NCBI GenBank assembly: GCA_963826515.1
Contig: CAWGXI010000016.1
Location: forward strand, 1 to 64,000
DNA from: DATFVJ01 sp963826515
Lineage (GTDB): Bacteria; Actinomycetota; Actinomycetes; Streptosporangiales; Streptosporangiaceae
DNA: 64,000 nt
Direction of reading: 5' to 3'
The notes under the pieces were generated by a model. The model searched no databases and was not told the DNA's origin. It saw nothing but the letters and a program-made list of their open reading frames with translations. Below are positions 17,408 through 26,865 of the stretch, in pieces. Every line of letters begins with the position of its first letter. Within the stretch, counting starts at the first letter, position 1. The translations under genes and the position numbers were made by a program.

Positions 17408-19023
17408 GGTGCCGGCTCCTTGGCGGTGAGGGAAGGCAGGCCGCGGATGAGGTCGGCCGCCTTCTCCGCGATCATGATGGTGGGCGCGTTGGTGTTGCCG
17501 CGGGGGATGGCGGGCATCACCGAGGCATCGACGACCCGGAGGTGCTCGATCCCGTGGACCCGCAGCTGCGGGTCGACGACGGCGCTGTCACCGCTGCCCA
17601 TCGCGCAGGTCCCGGCCGGGTGATAGAGCGTCTGGGCCCAGTCCCGGACGTGGCCGAGCAGCTGTTCGTCGGTGCTGTCGCGTCCGCCGGCGGGCAGGAA
17701 CGGGCGGCCGGCCAGCCGGCGCATCGGGGCCTGGCCGGCGATCTCCAGCAGGGTCCGGCAGCCGGCCAGCATGGCGTCCAGATCGGCCGGGTCGTCGAAG
17801 TAGCCCGCGTCGATCTCCGGCCGCCACAGCGGGTCGGCCGAGGCCAGCCGCAGCCGTCCGCGGCTGGCCACGCTGACCAGGGTGGCGCCGGTGGCGAACA
17901 TCCGGCCGGCCGGTTCCCGCAGGCCGTTGTCCAAGAAGCCGGTCGGCGCCATGTGCACCTGGATGTCGGGAGCGGGCAGGCCGTCCCGGCTAGTGAAGAA
18001 CGCGCCGGCCTCCGCGACGTTGGAGGCCAGCGGGCCGCGGCCGAGTAGCCGCCACTGGGCGAGCCTGCCCGGCGTGGCGAAGTCGGCCAGGTCGGTGGTG
18101 CCGCGGGTGTACCACAGCAGCGGCACGACCGGGTGGTCCTGCAGGTTCTCGCCCACCGGCAGGTCGGCGACGACGCCGATGCCAAGCTCACGCAGATGCG
18201 CCGCCGGGCCGACACCCGACAGCATCAGCAGCTGCGGCGAGTTGATCGCACCCCCGGCCAGCAGCACCTCGGCGCCGGCGTGCGCGACCCGATCAGTGCC
18301 CTGCTGGCGGTAGGCCACCCCGGTCGCGCGCCCGCCCGCCAGCACGATCCGGGTTGCCTGCGAGCCGGTGCGGACGACGAGGCCCGGCCGGTCAATGGCC
18401 GGATCGAGGTAGGCGTCAGCGGCCGACCAGCGGCGCCCGCGCTTGCAGGTGACCTGGTATAGCCCGGCGCCCTCCTGCGCAGCGCCGTTGAAGTCGCCGG
18501 TCGGCTTGAGCCCCCACGCGACCGCCGCCTCTACCCACACGCGGCTCAGCTCGTGGCTGTAGCGGCGGTCCTCGACGTGCAGCGGTCCGGTCCGTCCGTG
18601 GTAGGGCCCGCCGAGACGGGTGTTGTCCTCCGAGCGGATGAAATAGGGCAGCACGTCCGCGTAACCCCAGCCGGTGGCGCCGTGCTCGTCGCGCCAGCCG
18701 TCGTAGTCGACCCGGTTTCCCCGCATGTAGATCATCGCGTTCATCGCCGAGCAGCCGCCGAGGGCCTTCATCCGTGGCCAGTACGCACGCCGGCCGCCGA
18801 GCTGCTTTTGCCCGACAGTCGTGTAGTTCCAGTCCCAGCGAGTCTTGAACAGCGCGGAGAACGCGGCCGGGATCCGGACCTCGTCCGCGTCCGCCGGTGG
18901 GCCTGCCTCCAGCAGCAGCACCGACACGGCCGGGTCCTCGGTCAGCCGCGCCGCCAGCACACACCCCGCGCTGCCGGCCCCGACGACGACGTAATCGAAG
19001 GAATCCTGATCAGCCACGTGCAT
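17404..19023 (-). CDS. GMC-family FAD oxidoreductase (choline dehydrogenase-like)
   Basis: About 539 residues. The FAD-binding motif VVVGAGSAGCVLAARL is at the N-terminus, followed by GMC signature 1 (ALGGCSAMNAMIYMRG), signature 2 (GAINSPQLLMLSGVGP), the catalytic His in HPAGTCAMG and the Asn in PRGNTNAPTIMIAEKAAD. It oxidises a primary alcohol. The start could be ATG 19023 or GTG 19017; GGGAG lies at ideal spacing from the latter. It forms an operon with the coupled aldehyde dehydrogenase downstream and lies 160 bp downstream of a LAL regulator on the same strand. Substrate unknown. Confidence 0.92.
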   Translation of the reverse strand: MHVADQDSFDYVVVGAGSAGCVLAARLTEDPAVSVLLLEAGPPADADEVRIPAAFSALFKTRWDWNYTTVGQKQLGGRRAYWPRMKALGGCSAMNAMIYMRGNRVDYDGWRDEHGATGWGYADVLPYFIRSEDNTRLGGPYHGRTGPLHVEDRRYSHELSRVWVEAAVAWGLKPTGDFNGAAQEGAGLYQVTCKRGRRWSAADAYLDPAIDRPGLVVRTGSQATRIVLAGGRATGVAYRQQGTDRVAHAGAEVLLAGGAINSPQLLMLSGVGPAAHLRELGIGVVADLPVGENLQDHPVVPLLWYTRGTTDLADFATPGRLAQWRLLGRGPLASNVAEAGAFFTSRDGLPAPDIQVHMAPTGFLDNGLREPAGRMFATGATLVSVASRGRLRLASADPLWRPEIDAGYFDDPADLDAMLAGCRTLLEIAGQAPMRRLAGRPFLPAGGRDSTDEQLLGHVRDWAQTLYHPAGTCAMGSGDSAVVDPQLRVHGIEHLRVVDASVMPAIPRGNTNAPTIMIAEKAADLIRGLPSLTAKEPAP

Positions 19024-19194
19024 CTCCCACAACGAACGTGCAGCTCACGAGCGGAACGAGCGGCGTGCCACCCGGCCTCGCAGGCCGCGTCGACGCGGTC
19101 TCGAGGCCAGTTTCCTGGTAAGGTCGGGGTCACTCGGTCATCGTCACCCGGCCAGTGAGGCCGTGTCCCTGGGGTCGGGACCCTGGGCTTGACC

Positions 19195-21990
19195 CTAGTC
19201 TTCTTCTGGGTGGGGCTGGGGGGCGCCGATGCGGGTGATGAGGTCTTTGCGGGACCGGATGCCGAGCTTGGCGAAGATGTTCCCGAGGTGGTACTCGACG
19301 GTCTTGACGCTGACATACAGCTCGGCCGCCGCCTGGCGGTTGGTGCGGCCCGTCCCGACCAGGCGGGCTACCGCCTGCTCGCCCGGGGTAAGACCGGGCA
19401 GGGAGGGTGGAGTTTGCGATCCTTCAGGCGCATCGGCGGCGGCGAGCTCCCGGTCGCAGGTCTCGACGAAGGGCCGGGCGCCGAGGGTGATCAGGCGCTG
19501 CCGGGCGGAGCGCAGCCGGGCGACAGCTTGCTCCCGTTGGCCGGCGGCGCGCAGCCGACGGCCATCGGAGATCTCCAGCTGGGCCAATGCCAGCGGCACC
19601 CGCAGGCCCTCGGCGCGGCGCCACGCGGTGTCGAACGCCGCCGTGGCGGCGGCCTGGTGCCCGTCCGCGGCAGCCAGATCGCCGCGCAGCCGGGCCGCGG
19701 CCACCATCGCCGACGGTGGCCCGGCCGGGGACAGGGCCGCCTCCAGCTCGGCCAGAGCGGTTTCCGCCTCGTCTAGGCGGCCCAAGCCGATGAGCGCGTC
19801 GATCTCAAGGATTCGCCAATCGTAGCGACCCATGTTGTGCAGGAAGAACTGTGCCTTGCCGGTGGCGCGCACGGCCGCGGCGGCGCCGATGACACCCTCG
19901 AGATCGCCCCGGGCCATGGCCAGGAACTCGCGGGCGATGGCAGCCGCGTTGATCCTCCCCACGGTGCCGGCGGCCTGGGCGGCCTCGGTGGCCATCCGGA
20001 CGTGCGCGCTGGCCACCTCCCAGTCGCCGCGCAGCGCGGGAACAACAGCGGCGACACTGTGCACGAAGCCGAGGTCCCACACCCGGTCGGCGTCCTGGGC
20101 GAGGGAGACGGCCAGCTCGCCGTGCAGCACGGCGTCATCCCAGGATCCGAGGCGCCACTCTGCGCCCGCCAGGTAGCTCAGGCACTGGCTGGCGTTGCGC
20201 AGCGGGACACCGGCGCGCAGCCTTGCCGCCGCGGTGGAAAGATCCGTAATCGCCCCGGCCAGGTCCTCGGCACTGACCCTGACCTGGCCCCGCATAACGA
20301 GCGCGTCGGTATCCTCCCGCTGCACCTCGGACGGAGCGGTGGGCAGGAACGCCAGCCGGGCCAGGCCCTCGCGTCCCCGCCCATCGAGAAAGAGGGCGAC
20401 CGCCAGCGTGCCCAGGGCCAGGTGGCGAACGGCGGCCGGGGGGACGTCGGCCGCGGCCGCCCGCTCACCCCATTCGATCGCCTCCGGGATCCGCCCCGCG
20501 ACCAGGCACAACACCGTCAGATGGAAAGCGGCTGCAGCGCCCACGGACGCGTCCCGGGCCCGATCGTGGGCCTGCCACGCCTCCAGCAGGCAGGCCTCGC
20601 CCGCAGCGGTCCGGCCCGCGAGGAAATCCAGCGCGCCCAGCAGCCCGCTGCGCCGCGGGCTCGGCCTCGCAGCTGCCACCCGGGCAGCAAGGACCTGCGC
20701 CTCAGCCACCTCACCGTGAAAGACCAGAATCTCCAGCGCGTCCAGCAGACGCCGATCGGCGGCCTCTGGTTCGCTGCTCACCGCCGCCGCCTGCGTCAGC
20801 CAGGCCGCCGCCTGCGCCGTCCTGCCCAGGTCCCGGGCTTCCCAGCCGGCCGCCTCCAGCTCGCCGGCCAGCCCATCGTCCGGGCCGGCCGCCGCCGCCA
20901 CCCGGTGCCCCAGCGCGCGCTGCCGATCCACCAGGTCCGCCGCCCGCAGATGCAACCGCCGCCGGGCCGGGCCCAGATCGCCGTACACGGCCCGCCGCAC
21001 CAGCAGATGGGTGAACCCGATCCCGCCCCCGGCCCCGCCCGGCTGCTCGACCAAGATCCCGGATGTCACCGCCTCCTCCAGGGCCGGCAGGGGATCACCT
21101 ATATCCGCCAATGCGGCCGCCGCCGCCAGCTCGCAGGAGGAGCCCAGCACCGCTGCCCCCGCCACCAGCTCCCGGGCAGCCGGGCTCAGTGCGGCCACTC
21201 GCAGCAGCACCACCCCGGCTAGCGACCGCGGCACCTGTAGCACCCCGCAGTGGTCAAGCGCCCCAGCCCCGGCCTCTTCCAGCACCGCCCGGCAGTACAA
21301 CGGGTTACCGCCCGTCTCCTCCAGCAGACGGCCGACCGCGCGGCGCGGCAGCTCCCCGGCCCCCAGCGCCCGGCCCAGCGCCACCACGTCCTCTGGGCCC
21401 AAGCCGCCCAGGCGGACCCGGCCGGCCCGATGATCCCCCGCCAGGAAACGAAGCCACCCCTCGCCCAACCTGGACAGCTCCCCCGGCCGGGCCGACACCA
21501 CCACCAGCACCCGATCCGCCTGCAGGCGGCGCACCGCGAACAGCAACGCCCGCGCCGACGGCCCATCCGCCCACTGCAGGTCATCGATCACCGCCAGCAC
21601 CATCTTCTCGAACTGGCCCAGCCAGACGACCAGCTCGGCGCCCACCGCCAGCGGGTCCATCCCACCGCTCAGCTCTGCGAGCAATCCCGGCGGGCCGCCC
21701 CCTGCCCCGCGGACGCTGGCCACCAGCTGGCCCACTACGCCATAGGGCAGCAACATCTCCGCCTCATCACCACTGGCCCGCAGCACCGCCGCACCGGCCA
21801 GCCCCGACGCGAACCGGGCCAGCAAGGTCGACTTGCCGACACCCCCCTCCCCCTCGACCAAAACGACCTTCGGCTCACCGCACCGTGCCGCCGCCGCAGC
21901 CGCCTCCAGCACGGCCAGCTCACCCGCCCGGCCAACAAACAGCCCCCGGCCCGCAGCCCCAGACGGCAACCCGCTCTCAGAGAAGGTCAA
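19195..21990 (-). CDS. LAL-type LuxR transcriptional regulator (AAA ATPase + HTH), 931 aa
   Basis: A large ATP-binding LuxR regulator of the MalT/LAL type. Walker A is GEGGVGKST (residues 47-55), Walker B VLAVIDDLQWAD (from 131). A long TPR-like helical middle is followed by a C-terminal LuxR helix-turn-helix (about 867-931; NRQAAAELYVSVKTVEYHL). Such proteins usually sense an effector through the helical region and activate nearby catabolic genes. It lies upstream of the GMC/ALDH pair on the same strand, making those genes its probable target. The length is normal and the frame intact. Confidence 0.92.
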   Translation of the reverse strand: MTFSESGLPSGAAGRGLFVGRAGELAVLEAAAAAARCGEPKVVLVEGEGGVGKSTLLARFASGLAGAAVLRASGDEAEMLLPYGVVGQLVASVRGAGGGPPGLLAELSGGMDPLAVGAELVVWLGQFEKMVLAVIDDLQWADGPSARALLFAVRRLQADRVLVVVSARPGELSRLGEGWLRFLAGDHRAGRVRLGGLGPEDVVALGRALGAGELPRRAVGRLLEETGGNPLYCRAVLEEAGAGALDHCGVLQVPRSLAGVVLLRVAALSPAARELVAGAAVLGSSCELAAAAALADIGDPLPALEEAVTSGILVEQPGGAGGGIGFTHLLVRRAVYGDLGPARRRLHLRAADLVDRQRALGHRVAAAAGPDDGLAGELEAAGWEARDLGRTAQAAAWLTQAAAVSSEPEAADRRLLDALEILVFHGEVAEAQVLAARVAAARPSPRRSGLLGALDFLAGRTAAGEACLLEAWQAHDRARDASVGAAAAFHLTVLCLVAGRIPEAIEWGERAAAADVPPAAVRHLALGTLAVALFLDGRGREGLARLAFLPTAPSEVQREDTDALVMRGQVRVSAEDLAGAITDLSTAAARLRAGVPLRNASQCLSYLAGAEWRLGSWDDAVLHGELAVSLAQDADRVWDLGFVHSVAAVVPALRGDWEVASAHVRMATEAAQAAGTVGRINAAAIAREFLAMARGDLEGVIGAAAAVRATGKAQFFLHNMGRYDWRILEIDALIGLGRLDEAETALAELEAALSPAGPPSAMVAAARLRGDLAAADGHQAAATAAFDTAWRRAEGLRVPLALAQLEISDGRRLRAAGQREQAVARLRSARQRLITLGARPFVETCDRELAAADAPEGSQTPPSLPGLTPGEQAVARLVGTGRTNRQAAAELYVSVKTVEYHLGNIFAKLGIRSRKDLITRIGAPQPHPEED

Positions 21991-22223
21991 CGCTCGCCTC
22001 CCCGTCGCCGGGCGCCCAACCCGAAGGCGGCAATCCGATCAGCCGCCCGCCTAAGAGAGGGTAACGCCACCCCCTGATACTCACACCACCCCGGAGCTGG
22101 GGCGATCAGCCAAGGGGTAGCCCTTCCGAATCTCCCGCGCCACAAGCACCAGGGTGCACGACGGCTTTGTTGGAGATGATCTTGCCAGGGCCTGCTGCCT
22201 TTGTGTCTGAGTCTTGCTGTCTG

Positions 22224-23979
22224 TCAGATGGCGGCGCGCAGCCCGGCCGGGGTGAAGGTGCCAGATGACCACAGCTCGTCCCACCGGCCGCTGGCGTGCT
22301 GGCAGCGCAGGGCGATGATGTCGGCGGCGCCCTCGACGGTCCAGTGCATGCCGGACTGCTTGGCGCGCTGGACGACGATGGCCTTGATGCCGCCTTCGAT
22401 GGCGCCCGAGCCGATGAACATGCCGAGCTTCTGGAACCGGGCGTAGTGCATCCGGTGGGCGTTGCTGCGGAAGTAGCCGAGCTTTCGTTCCAGGTCGCTG
22501 GCCTTTATGCCGTCGAGGGGGTAGGCGCTGGCGGCGTCGATGATCGCGTCGATGTTCCCGGCGTCGAGCTCGGCGTTCCGGTCGGCCAGCCATCGCGCCG
22601 GGTCGGGGGTGATGAACGCCAGGTGGCTTGCCAGGTCGGTGAGGTGCTCGCGGGCGTGGTAGATGTCGGTGATGTGGGTGGCCTGGGGGTAGAGGGCCCC
22701 GGCCATGGTCCAGATCCAGGCGGCGCCGTCACCGAGGGCGACGACCTGCCTGTGGTGGTCGCCGCCGCGGCGCAGGTACTCGGCTTCGACGAGTCCCGCG
22801 AGGGCGTCCTTGCCGGCGAAGGTGGCCACGTAGGTGGAGGAGCCGGGGCCCATCACGGGCCTGCCGTCGTCATCCAGGCGGGACACGGTGAACAGCCGGG
22901 CGAGCTTGACCTCGCGGGTGCCGGCCTTGCCGTCGCCGGCTTTGCCCTGGCGGCCCTCGGTCTCGCTGGCGCGGACCGGCACGCCGGTGCCGCCGGCCTC
23001 GACATACAGCATGTCGGGGACGGGCTCGGCCGGGGGCAGCGGGACGATGGCGCGGGCGCGGATCGCGGCGGCCTCAGCTGCTGCGGCGGACCGCGCGGCG
23101 GCGCCGGAGGCCTCGGCGGACCGCTCGATCGTCCGTGCGCTGATGGTGATCCCGGCCAGGGCGGACAGCATGCCGGCGGCGCGGCCGAAGGAGACCTCGG
23201 CGCCGGCCAGGGCGGTCATCTCGGCCAGGCCCGGCGATAGTGACGCGCCCGCCACGCCGAGCTGCTGGTCGCGGGGAGCGAACCCGTGACCGCACTGCCC
23301 GCAGTGATACCACGCACGCGTAAGCGCACCGGGCCGAGCACGGTGGTGACGGTCTTGTCGCGGCAGCCCGCGTAGACGGCCTGGTGGCCGTTCCCGCAGC
23401 CGGCATGCGGGCCGGCGTATCCGTCCTCGCCGGCCAGCACGGCCTGAAGCAGCCGGGCGCCGGCTGAGGTGAGCGCGGCGCGCATCGCCTGCTCCAGCAC
23501 GCCAAGCGCCTGGCCCGAGCCCAGCATGCCCGCGGCGAGCCCGGCCAGCCCGGTTATCTCGGCGGCGGCGATCTCCTCGAGGTCCTCCGAGAGCCCCCCC
23601 TTTGCCCCTCCGCCGGAGGGGGCGCCGCGCCGGCCGACGCCGGCCGCGCCGTGCAGATCGCCTCGCTGACCGCCGTCACCTCCTCCACCAGATCGGCGAA
23701 CCGCCGGTGCTCGGCGACTTCCCGCTCGGTCTTCTCCAGTTCCGGCCCGGGTTTCAGGTGCACGTTCAGGGTCTTGCCTCCGATGCGCCGCGTCAGGTTG
23801 TACTGCGGCCCGTGACCGCGGTGCCCGGGCTGCGCGCAGGCGCAGTTCGGCTTGCCGCACTTGCGCCACACCACGTTCAGCGCGCCCCGCCGGAAGTCCC
23901 CGACCTGGGAGATAAGGGCGAACAGCTCGCCGCGCCGGCGCTCCAGCCACGCCAGGTCACGCCCGGAGAAGTCAGCCAC
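22224..23979 (-). mobile_element. ISKra4-family element, transposase split over three frames
   Basis: Three minus-strand frames together make one ISKra4 transposase. The first (23979-23554) holds a zinc-type module. The second (about 23640-23300) reads LSEDLEEIAAAEITGLAGLA to AGCRDKTVTTVLGPVRLR. The third (23255-22224) holds the DDE core, with VVALGDGAAWIWTMA and FIGSGAIEGGIKAIVV. The first change is a -1 step on a run of seven G (G_GGG_GGC) and could be programmed. The second, near 23310 between PVRLR and AWYHCGQCGHGFAP, looks like a mutation. Element ends were not identified. Confidence 0.8.
23554..23979 (-). CDS. ISKra4 first ORF with DUF6788-like Cys module
   Basis: GTG at 23979 follows GGGAGGGCGGAC. 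The product (about 141 aa) begins ADFSGRDLAWLERRRGEL and carries WRKCGKPNCACAQPG then GHGPQYNLTRRIGGKTLNV. This is the same CGKPxCxC...HGP...GKT pattern as the stand-alone DUF6788 gene at 28359. It ends out of frame with the rest of the transposase, 30 bp after the G-run. It probably supplies a DNA-binding or subunit-contact domain to the transposase, inferred from position only. Confidence 0.6.
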   Translation of the reverse strand: MADFSGRDLAWLERRRGELFALISQVGDFRRGALNVVWRKCGKPNCACAQPGHRGHGPQYNLTRRIGGKTLNVHLKPGPELEKTEREVAEHRRFADLVEEVTAVSEAICTARPASAGAAPPPAEGQRGGSRRTSRRSPPPR

Positions 23980-24100
23980 GTCCGCCCTCCCAGTCTGAGT
24001 GACAACATCACTCAGACTAGCCGCATGACCTGCCTGGACCAAGCACCTCACGATTTAGTCGTGCACCCCAAGCACCACTCCGTGCGCCTTCAGCCGTGCA

Positions 24101-24129
24101 ATTACACGGCGGGGAGGTGTGCGTGTAAT
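24101..24129. promoter_or_regulatory. Inverted repeat ATTACACG-N13-CGTGTAAT
   Basis: A perfect 8-bp inverted repeat with a 13-nt spacer lies about 180 bp upstream of the integrase start at 24307, in the gap between the ISKra4 ORF and the integrase. It could be a regulator site or a recombinase arm site. The half-site TTACAC also occurs in the palindrome at 745-758, upstream of the IS701 gene. Confidence 0.35.
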
Positions 24130-24306
24130 GCTCTTGGACCTCGCCAACGGATCGCCAAACGAGGCGAGGCGCCTCCGCTGCAGCGCACTGGTCGCCGCAC
24201 AATGCATAGTTATGCGAATATATCCGCCGCACAGGAACATCCGCACATGCCGCTGCGGGCGCGGCGCCCGTTTCCAGCGACGGTGCTCGGGTGCACTGTC
24301 CAGTGC

Positions 24307-25017
24307 ATGACGCAGTACACAGAGTTAACCGCCGCCCCGGTCGCGGGACCTGCGCCGGGCGCGGACATGCTGAGGTTGGCAGCCGCCGCCTACCTTGCCC
24401 GCTACAAGGGCACAACGCGGATCCACGCCGCCTCCGGCCTGCGGATCTATTTCGGCTGGTGCGCTGAGCACGGCCTGGACCCACTCGCGGCCGGGCGCCC
24501 GCAGCTGGAGCTGTACGTCCGGTGGATGCAAGAGGTGCGCCGGTTCCAGCCGCCGGCCGTGTCACGGCGCCTGCCGGTGATCGCCGGGTTTTACCGGACC
24601 TGCGTGATCGATGGCGTACTGGCGCACTCGCCGGCTGAGTATGTCCGCCGCCCGGCGGTACCCGCCGAGTCGCCCACACCCGGGTTCACCCACCTGCAGT
24701 TCGAGGCGCTGCTCACCACGGCCAGAGATTCCGCCAACCGTAACGACTTCGCGCTCATATCGATGCCGGGCCTGCTCGGCCTGCGGATCTTCGAAGCCAC
24801 CGGCACCGACATCAATGATATCGGGGAGGAGCATGGCCACCGGGTGCTGCAGGTCTGCGGCAAAGGCAGCAAGGTGGTCCTGGTGCCCTGCCGCCCGCCG
24901 TCGGGCGCGCCAGGGTTCGCTCGCTGGGGGCCCAGTTTCGTGTCAGGGACCCCCTTCCACAGCACGATCTGGCTGTCGTGCTCGATCATGGCGTTGGGAG
25001 CAACTCTGGACGTTTAA
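24307..25017 (+). pseudogene. Tyrosine recombinase (phage-type integrase), C-terminally truncated
   Basis: The N-terminal SAM-like core-binding domain (residues ~15-110, IHAASGLRIYFGWCAEHG) and the start of the catalytic domain are present, with the first catalytic Arg in MPGLLGLRIFEATGTDIND and the beta-hairpin Lys in VCGKGSKVVLVP. After VLVP the sequence leaves the family, so the HxxR box and the Tyr nucleophile are missing. Start ATG 24307. An exact 97-bp piece of this gene recurs inverted at 6605-6701. Confidence 0.85.
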
Positions 25018-26033
25018 TCTGTGGCGAGGCTTGCATGGTGCCCGAGGTCGGTGGCTGATGTTGAGGTCGGTGGCTGATGGTACAGAGGTGGTCGCGTTCA
25101 GCGCGTCACGGATTGCCTCGCCCAAGGCTTTCGCCACCGGGGGCGGGAACGCGTTGCCGACCTGCCGGTAGGCGGCTGTCTTGCGTCCCGAGAACGCCCA
25201 GGTATCGGAGAAGCCCTGGAGCCGCCGACCATGCGGGTGGTCAGCTTGGGCAGGTCGTGGGCTGGGAAGTCCGGCCCGGGTGGTTCATCGGCGACACCGA
25301 GCCCGTCGACTCCTAGCTTCTTCCATGCTTCGCGCGCCCGGGTGGGACCCAGATCGGGGCCACCATGCTTCTTGCTGCCGCCAACGATGGTCGGCGCGAT
25401 GCCCCGCGCCCGGTTCCGCCACTCGTCTGCGCCTGGCCAGCCACGCTCGCTGATGAGGTCATGTAGCGTATCGCTGACCGTAGGCGGTAGGCGGGAAGAC
25501 GGTTGTGGCCACCGGAAGTGTTCTGCCCAAGGCTCCTTCATGCCGATGAGCACGAATCTGGGCCGCAGCTGGGGGACCCCGTGTTCGCTGGCATGCACGA
25601 GGTCCCACCACGTCTGGTAGCCAAGAGCATGCAGGTGCTCCACTACCTGGGTCCGGTAGCCGTCGAAGCGGCGGGTGGCCAGCCCCTGCACATTTTCCAG
25701 CAGGACGGCGCGCGGGCTGGTTTCCTCGATCAGCCGAAGCACCTGTGGGAACAGGTCGCGGTCATCATCCTGGCCGAGCTGCTTCCCGGCGATGGAGAAC
25801 GGTGGGCAGGGCACGCCTCCGGCGAACAGGTCGATGCCCGTGTAAGCGCGCCCGTCCAGGTTGTGAACATCGTCTTCGACGATCTTCCAAGCGGAGCCGC
25901 GGTTGAGCCGGAGGGTCTGGCATGCGTCCGGCTCAAGCTCGACCGCGGCTTCGTGGGCAAATCCTGCCTGTTCCAGGCCGAGTGACTGACCTCCGGCGCC
26001 AGCGCAGATCTCCAGGCCAATCAGGTCACCCAC
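24943..26033 (-). pseudogene. C5 DNA-cytosine methyltransferase, frameshifted before motif IX
   Basis: Starts at 26033 with motif I (LEICAGAGGQSLGLEQAGF). Motif IV follows with the catalytic Cys in FAGGVPCPPFSIAGKQLG, then motif VI (PRAVLLENVQGL) and motif VIII (VPQLRPRFVLIG), all in frame. At about 25235, in KLTTRMV, one base is lost. The natural continuation ALQGFSDTWAFSGRK, YRQVGNAFPPPVAKALGEAI (motifs IX-X) is in another frame and ends at 24943. No cognate endonuclease is intact nearby. The enzyme would act in restriction-modification or as an orphan methylase. A sequencing error would restore it. Confidence 0.88.
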
Positions 26034-26198
26034 GGTTTCCCCCAGCGCTCACCCCTCCCCCGCGTCAGTTACGGAGCGTTAGCGGAGCTGCGGCCGACAT
26101 GGTGTTGACACAGCGGACCAGGCGTCGGCCAGGGTTGGTGCGAGTGACCGTAATGCTCATCGAGCGTTGCCGATCTGTAATCACGGAGCGCTGCCACA

Positions 26199-26515
26199 AG
26201 ATCGCCAGATAGCGATGTCGGTAACAGCGCTCTTCCCGGCCGCCTTCTTGTCCCACACCGGATCACTCGACGGCGGCTTGCCCGAGTCCGGGGAATCCTT
26301 CCCGGCCTTGCGCTCCAGCTCCTCAACCCGCCGGGCCAGCTGCTCGTTCTGACCATAGCAGCAGCAAGCTGGTCCTTCATGGTCTCCAGCTGCTTACACT
26401 GAGCCTCGATCACATCCCGCAGCCGGGCGCTGGCTTCCAGCGCGGCAGCCAGCCGGGCCGCGAGCTCGGTTGACGGCAACGCCAGCAGCTCAGGAGGCAG
26501 CGACAACTCGGGCAC
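26199..26515 (-). pseudogene. IS66-family transposase, N-terminal fragment
   Basis: The minus strand starts LPPELLALPSTELAARLAAA and RLRDVIEAQCKQLETMKDQL. After a one-base shift it continues NEQLARRVEELERKAGKDS and GKPPSSDPVWDKK, the coiled-coil plus Ser/Pro linker that opens IS66 TnpC transposases. Everything after about residue 110 is missing. Confidence 0.75.
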
Positions 26516-26594
26516 TTGACGTATTGATCACCACGCAAGCCCCGAGATCAAGAACCCGCACGGCGTGTCGCCCAGACCATCACAGACCCGCAGG

Positions 26595-26693
26595 TCACAA
26601 TCTGAGCGCATGCTCGCGCAACTCCTCCGCCTGGTCGGGTTCCAGGCGGTCGATGAGCTCATGAAGGTCGCGGTAATCGTGTGCTGCGGTCAC
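26595..26693 (-). pseudogene. Short ORF, possible antitoxin-like remnant (32 aa)
   Basis: GTG 26693 opens a 32-codon frame. The product (YRDLHELIDRLEPDQAEELR) resembles the N-terminus of small helical actinobacterial proteins, often encoded beside PIN-type toxins. A PIN fragment lies immediately to the right on the other strand. Too short to assign firmly. Confidence 0.3.
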
Positions 26694-26724
26694 AAACCCA
26701 GACTACGGCAGTCACGCGAGGACA

Positions 26725-26865
26725 GCCTGCATCACGTCGGCGTGCCGAGGCGTGCTACCTGGTCGGCAAGCACGTCGGCGCCGCTGCTGAGACTCACCTC
26801 GTGGAAGCCCTCGTGGCTGGCGATCTCAACCAGATCGACATCGCGCCTGCCGACTTGAACCGGCG
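26725..26865 (+). pseudogene. PIN-domain (VapC-like) toxin fragment
   Basis: The plus strand reads ACYLVGKHVGAAAETHLVEA and VAGDLNQIDIAPADLNR, the middle of a PIN-domain ribonuclease. The N-terminal catalytic Asp and the C-terminal acidic residues are absent, so it cannot be active. Frame and similarity end near 26865, where a transposase remnant begins on the minus strand. Confidence 0.5.

Noticed and set aside
26595..26865. Functional toxin-antitoxin pair
   Set aside because: The PIN fragment lacks its catalytic ends and the 32-codon frame is on the opposite strand, so at most these are remnants.
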